Source of the DNA: Cohnella thailandensis
GTDB taxonomy: Bacteria; Bacillota; Bacilli; Paenibacillales; Paenibacillaceae
DNA length: 64,000 nt
Direction: 5' to 3'
Assembly (NCBI RefSeq): GCF_014212135.1
Contig: NZ_JACJVQ010000005.1
Coordinates: 573,702 to 637,701, forward strand
Shown here: positions 63,013-64,000 of the stretch, in pieces
How positions within the stretch are numbered: the first letter of the stretch is position 1
How the letters are laid out: each line of letters begins with the position of its first letter
Program-made: the position numbers and the translations under genes
The notes under the pieces: generated by a model
The model's input: the letters and a program-made list of their open reading frames with translations, nothing else
Database searches by the model: none
What the model was told of the DNA's origin: nothing

Positions 63013-63780
63013 ATGGAAATGCGGGGCATGATGGGCGGCTTTTACAAGATCTCGGAGTGGATCATGCGATTGTCCGTTACGAACGTTCTTTGGGTGGTTT
63101 GTTCGATACCGGTATTCTTCTTCGCCCTGACGGCTCTCCTTACCTCGGAGACCACAGGGCAGCTGGTGGCGAACGTGATCATCATCTCCATTCTGTCCCC
63201 ATTTACTCTGTTTCCGGCGACCTCGGCCATGTTCTCGGTCGCCCGGAAGTGGGTAATGGGAGATACGGACGTTCCGCTGTTCAAGACTTTCTTCAGAAGC
63301 TACAAGCAGAACTATGTACAAGCCATGCTTGGCGGAATCATCTATGCCGTTCTGTTCGCGATTCTGATCGTCGATTACCAAGTCTATTTAAAAGACCTTA
63401 AAGGCTTCGGCGTTCTGGCCATTTTGTTTCTGGCGCTGATGGTCCTGCTGTTCATCTCGCTGTTCCAGTTTTTCTCTTTGCTGTCGCACTTTCATATGAA
63501 GACGATGCAATTGATCAAGAATGCGGTCATTCTGACGATAGGTCGGCCGTTGCGTTCTCTGTCCACGGCAGTTGTGAGCGGTTTCATTCTTTATATCAGC
63601 GTCTTCAAGTTCACGTTCCTCATTCCGTTCTTTATGGGAAGCGTCATCGCGGTGTTCGCGTTCTTCAACTTCTATCAAACGATCCAGAAGATGCAGGCTA
63701 AGAATGCCGCCGCGGAAGAAGACGGCGAAGCGCTTCCGATCGAGGATTCCCCGACTAAAGACGATGAAGAGATCAAATAA
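63013..63780 (+). CDS. DUF624 (YesL-like) membrane protein
   Basis: 255 residues, five to six helices, with the N-terminal GGFYKISEWIMRLSVTNVLWVVCSIPVFF typical by position (8-36) of DUF624, and the FFRSYKQNYVQAMLGG middle motif. An acidic ~25-residue C-tail follows. Members often sit beside carbohydrate ABC importers, but here the neighbour is the helicase, 35 nt upstream. Function unknown. ATG after TAGGGAGG. Confidence 0.88.
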   Translation: MEMRGMMGGFYKISEWIMRLSVTNVLWVVCSIPVFFFALTALLTSETTGQLVANVIIISILSPFTLFPATSAMFSVARKWVMGDTDVPLFKTFFRSYKQNYVQAMLGGIIYAVLFAILIVDYQVYLKDLKGFGVLAILFLALMVLLFISLFQFFSLLSHFHMKTMQLIKNAVILTIGRPLRSLSTAVVSGFILYISVFKFTFLIPFFMGSVIAVFAFFNFYQTIQKMQAKNAAAEEDGEALPIEDSPTKDDEEIK

Positions 63781-63799
63781 GGACGATTGATGTCACGGG

Positions 63800-63828
63800 T
63801 TTACTTTTGCCGTGCCTGTGATTATAAT
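63800..63828 (+). promoter_or_regulatory. Strong promoter of the terminal structured RNA
   Basis: TTTACT (63800-63805), a 17-bp spacer and TATAAT (63823-63828); predicted start at A63835. Confidence 0.8.
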
Positions 63829-63834
63829 GTTCTT

Positions 63835-64000
63835 ACTCCTGCGATGTGCGTCACGACGATATATTGTTTTGAACCAATGCAATTTCACCGGGAGTTCGAC
63901 ATTGTCCGGCGGCTGGCATGCCCCCGAAAGGGGAAGTCAAAAGCGCGGACTGAGGACACCCACCTGCGAGAGCGGGTTCAGAAACTTGCGCGTCGAACGG
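63835..64000 (+). ncRNA. ssrS: 6S RNA-like structured RNA, 3' end beyond window
   Basis: No open frame follows the promoter. The transcript can form one long interrupted hairpin: GAACC (63871-63875) with GGTTC (63975-63979); an open internal region; GTCCG (63904-63908) with CGGAC (63946-63950); apex CCCC-GAAA-GGGG at 63922-63933. A rod with a central bubble plus the CCCACCTG ... GGGTTCA stretch fits bacterial 6S RNA, the RNA polymerase mimic. The closing stem's 3' half is off the window. SRP RNA and RNase P are worse fits. Confidence 0.6.

Overview
The window looks like a chromosomal segment of an endospore-forming, moderately high-GC Firmicute of the Paenibacillaceae, most likely Cohnella- or Paenibacillus-like. 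The evidence is gene order, purine-rich Shine-Dalgarno sequences, frequent TTG/GTG starts, SpoVB and CotB/CotG/CotH-type spore genes, and a T-box leader. The first 35 kb follow the Bacillus subtilis order queA-tgt-yajC(yrbF)-yrzE-yrbG-spoVB-comN(yrzD)-secD/secF-recJ-apt-relA-dtd-hisS-aspS-tcdA(yrvM)-rarA(yrvN). Into this backbone are inserted a cation-diffusion transporter, a MacA/MacB-type exporter with its own two-component system (13.2-18.8 kb), a large SLH surface protein (22.1-25.1 kb), and a ferritin plus spore-coat island (29.9-33.9 kb).

Layout: 1-9.3 kb tRNA modification (queuosine), YajC/SecDF secretion and sporulation membrane genes; 9.4-12.5 kb recJ and apt; 12.5-13.2 kb non-coding with a 52-bp tandem repeat; 13.2-18.8 kb exporter and sensor/regulator; 18.9-21.9 kb relA, dtd and a small ORF; 22-25 kb SLH protein; 25.2-29 kb tandem repeat, promoter and T-box leader (apparent Asp specifier) driving hisS-aspS; 29-34 kb tcdA, ferritin and the coat cluster; 34-42 kb rarA, a CBS/HlyC-type membrane protein, two 12-TM transporters, a small unknown gene with a YtpB-like terpene synthase, and pfkA.

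42.3-58.8 kb is a rhamnogalacturonan-I utilisation locus: a frameshifted PL11 lyase, a GH42 beta-galactosidase, a LplB/LplC/LplA-type oligosaccharide importer lacking its own ATPase, a membrane-bound AraC regulator, and an operon of a YetA-like exo-lyase, YesU, a polysaccharide deacetylase-like protein and an FG-GAP propeller protein. Four promoters within it, including the divergent one for GH42, share a near-identical element (GTCYRATTG) fused to the -35 box with an invariant 17-bp spacer. This is strong internal evidence of one regulon, probably run by the AraC protein.

58.9-64 kb holds a DUF4015 glycosidase-like protein, a YitT protein, a DEAD-box RNA helicase with an RGG-like tail, a DUF624 protein and, running off the window end, a strongly promoted structured RNA resembling 6S RNA. 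A second unexplained signal is three unrelated-sequence intergenic tandem arrays (12.6, 25.3 and 44.7 kb) that share a 51-52-bp period and inverted-repeat cores. All family assignments come from reading motifs and remembered family features; no database search was run.
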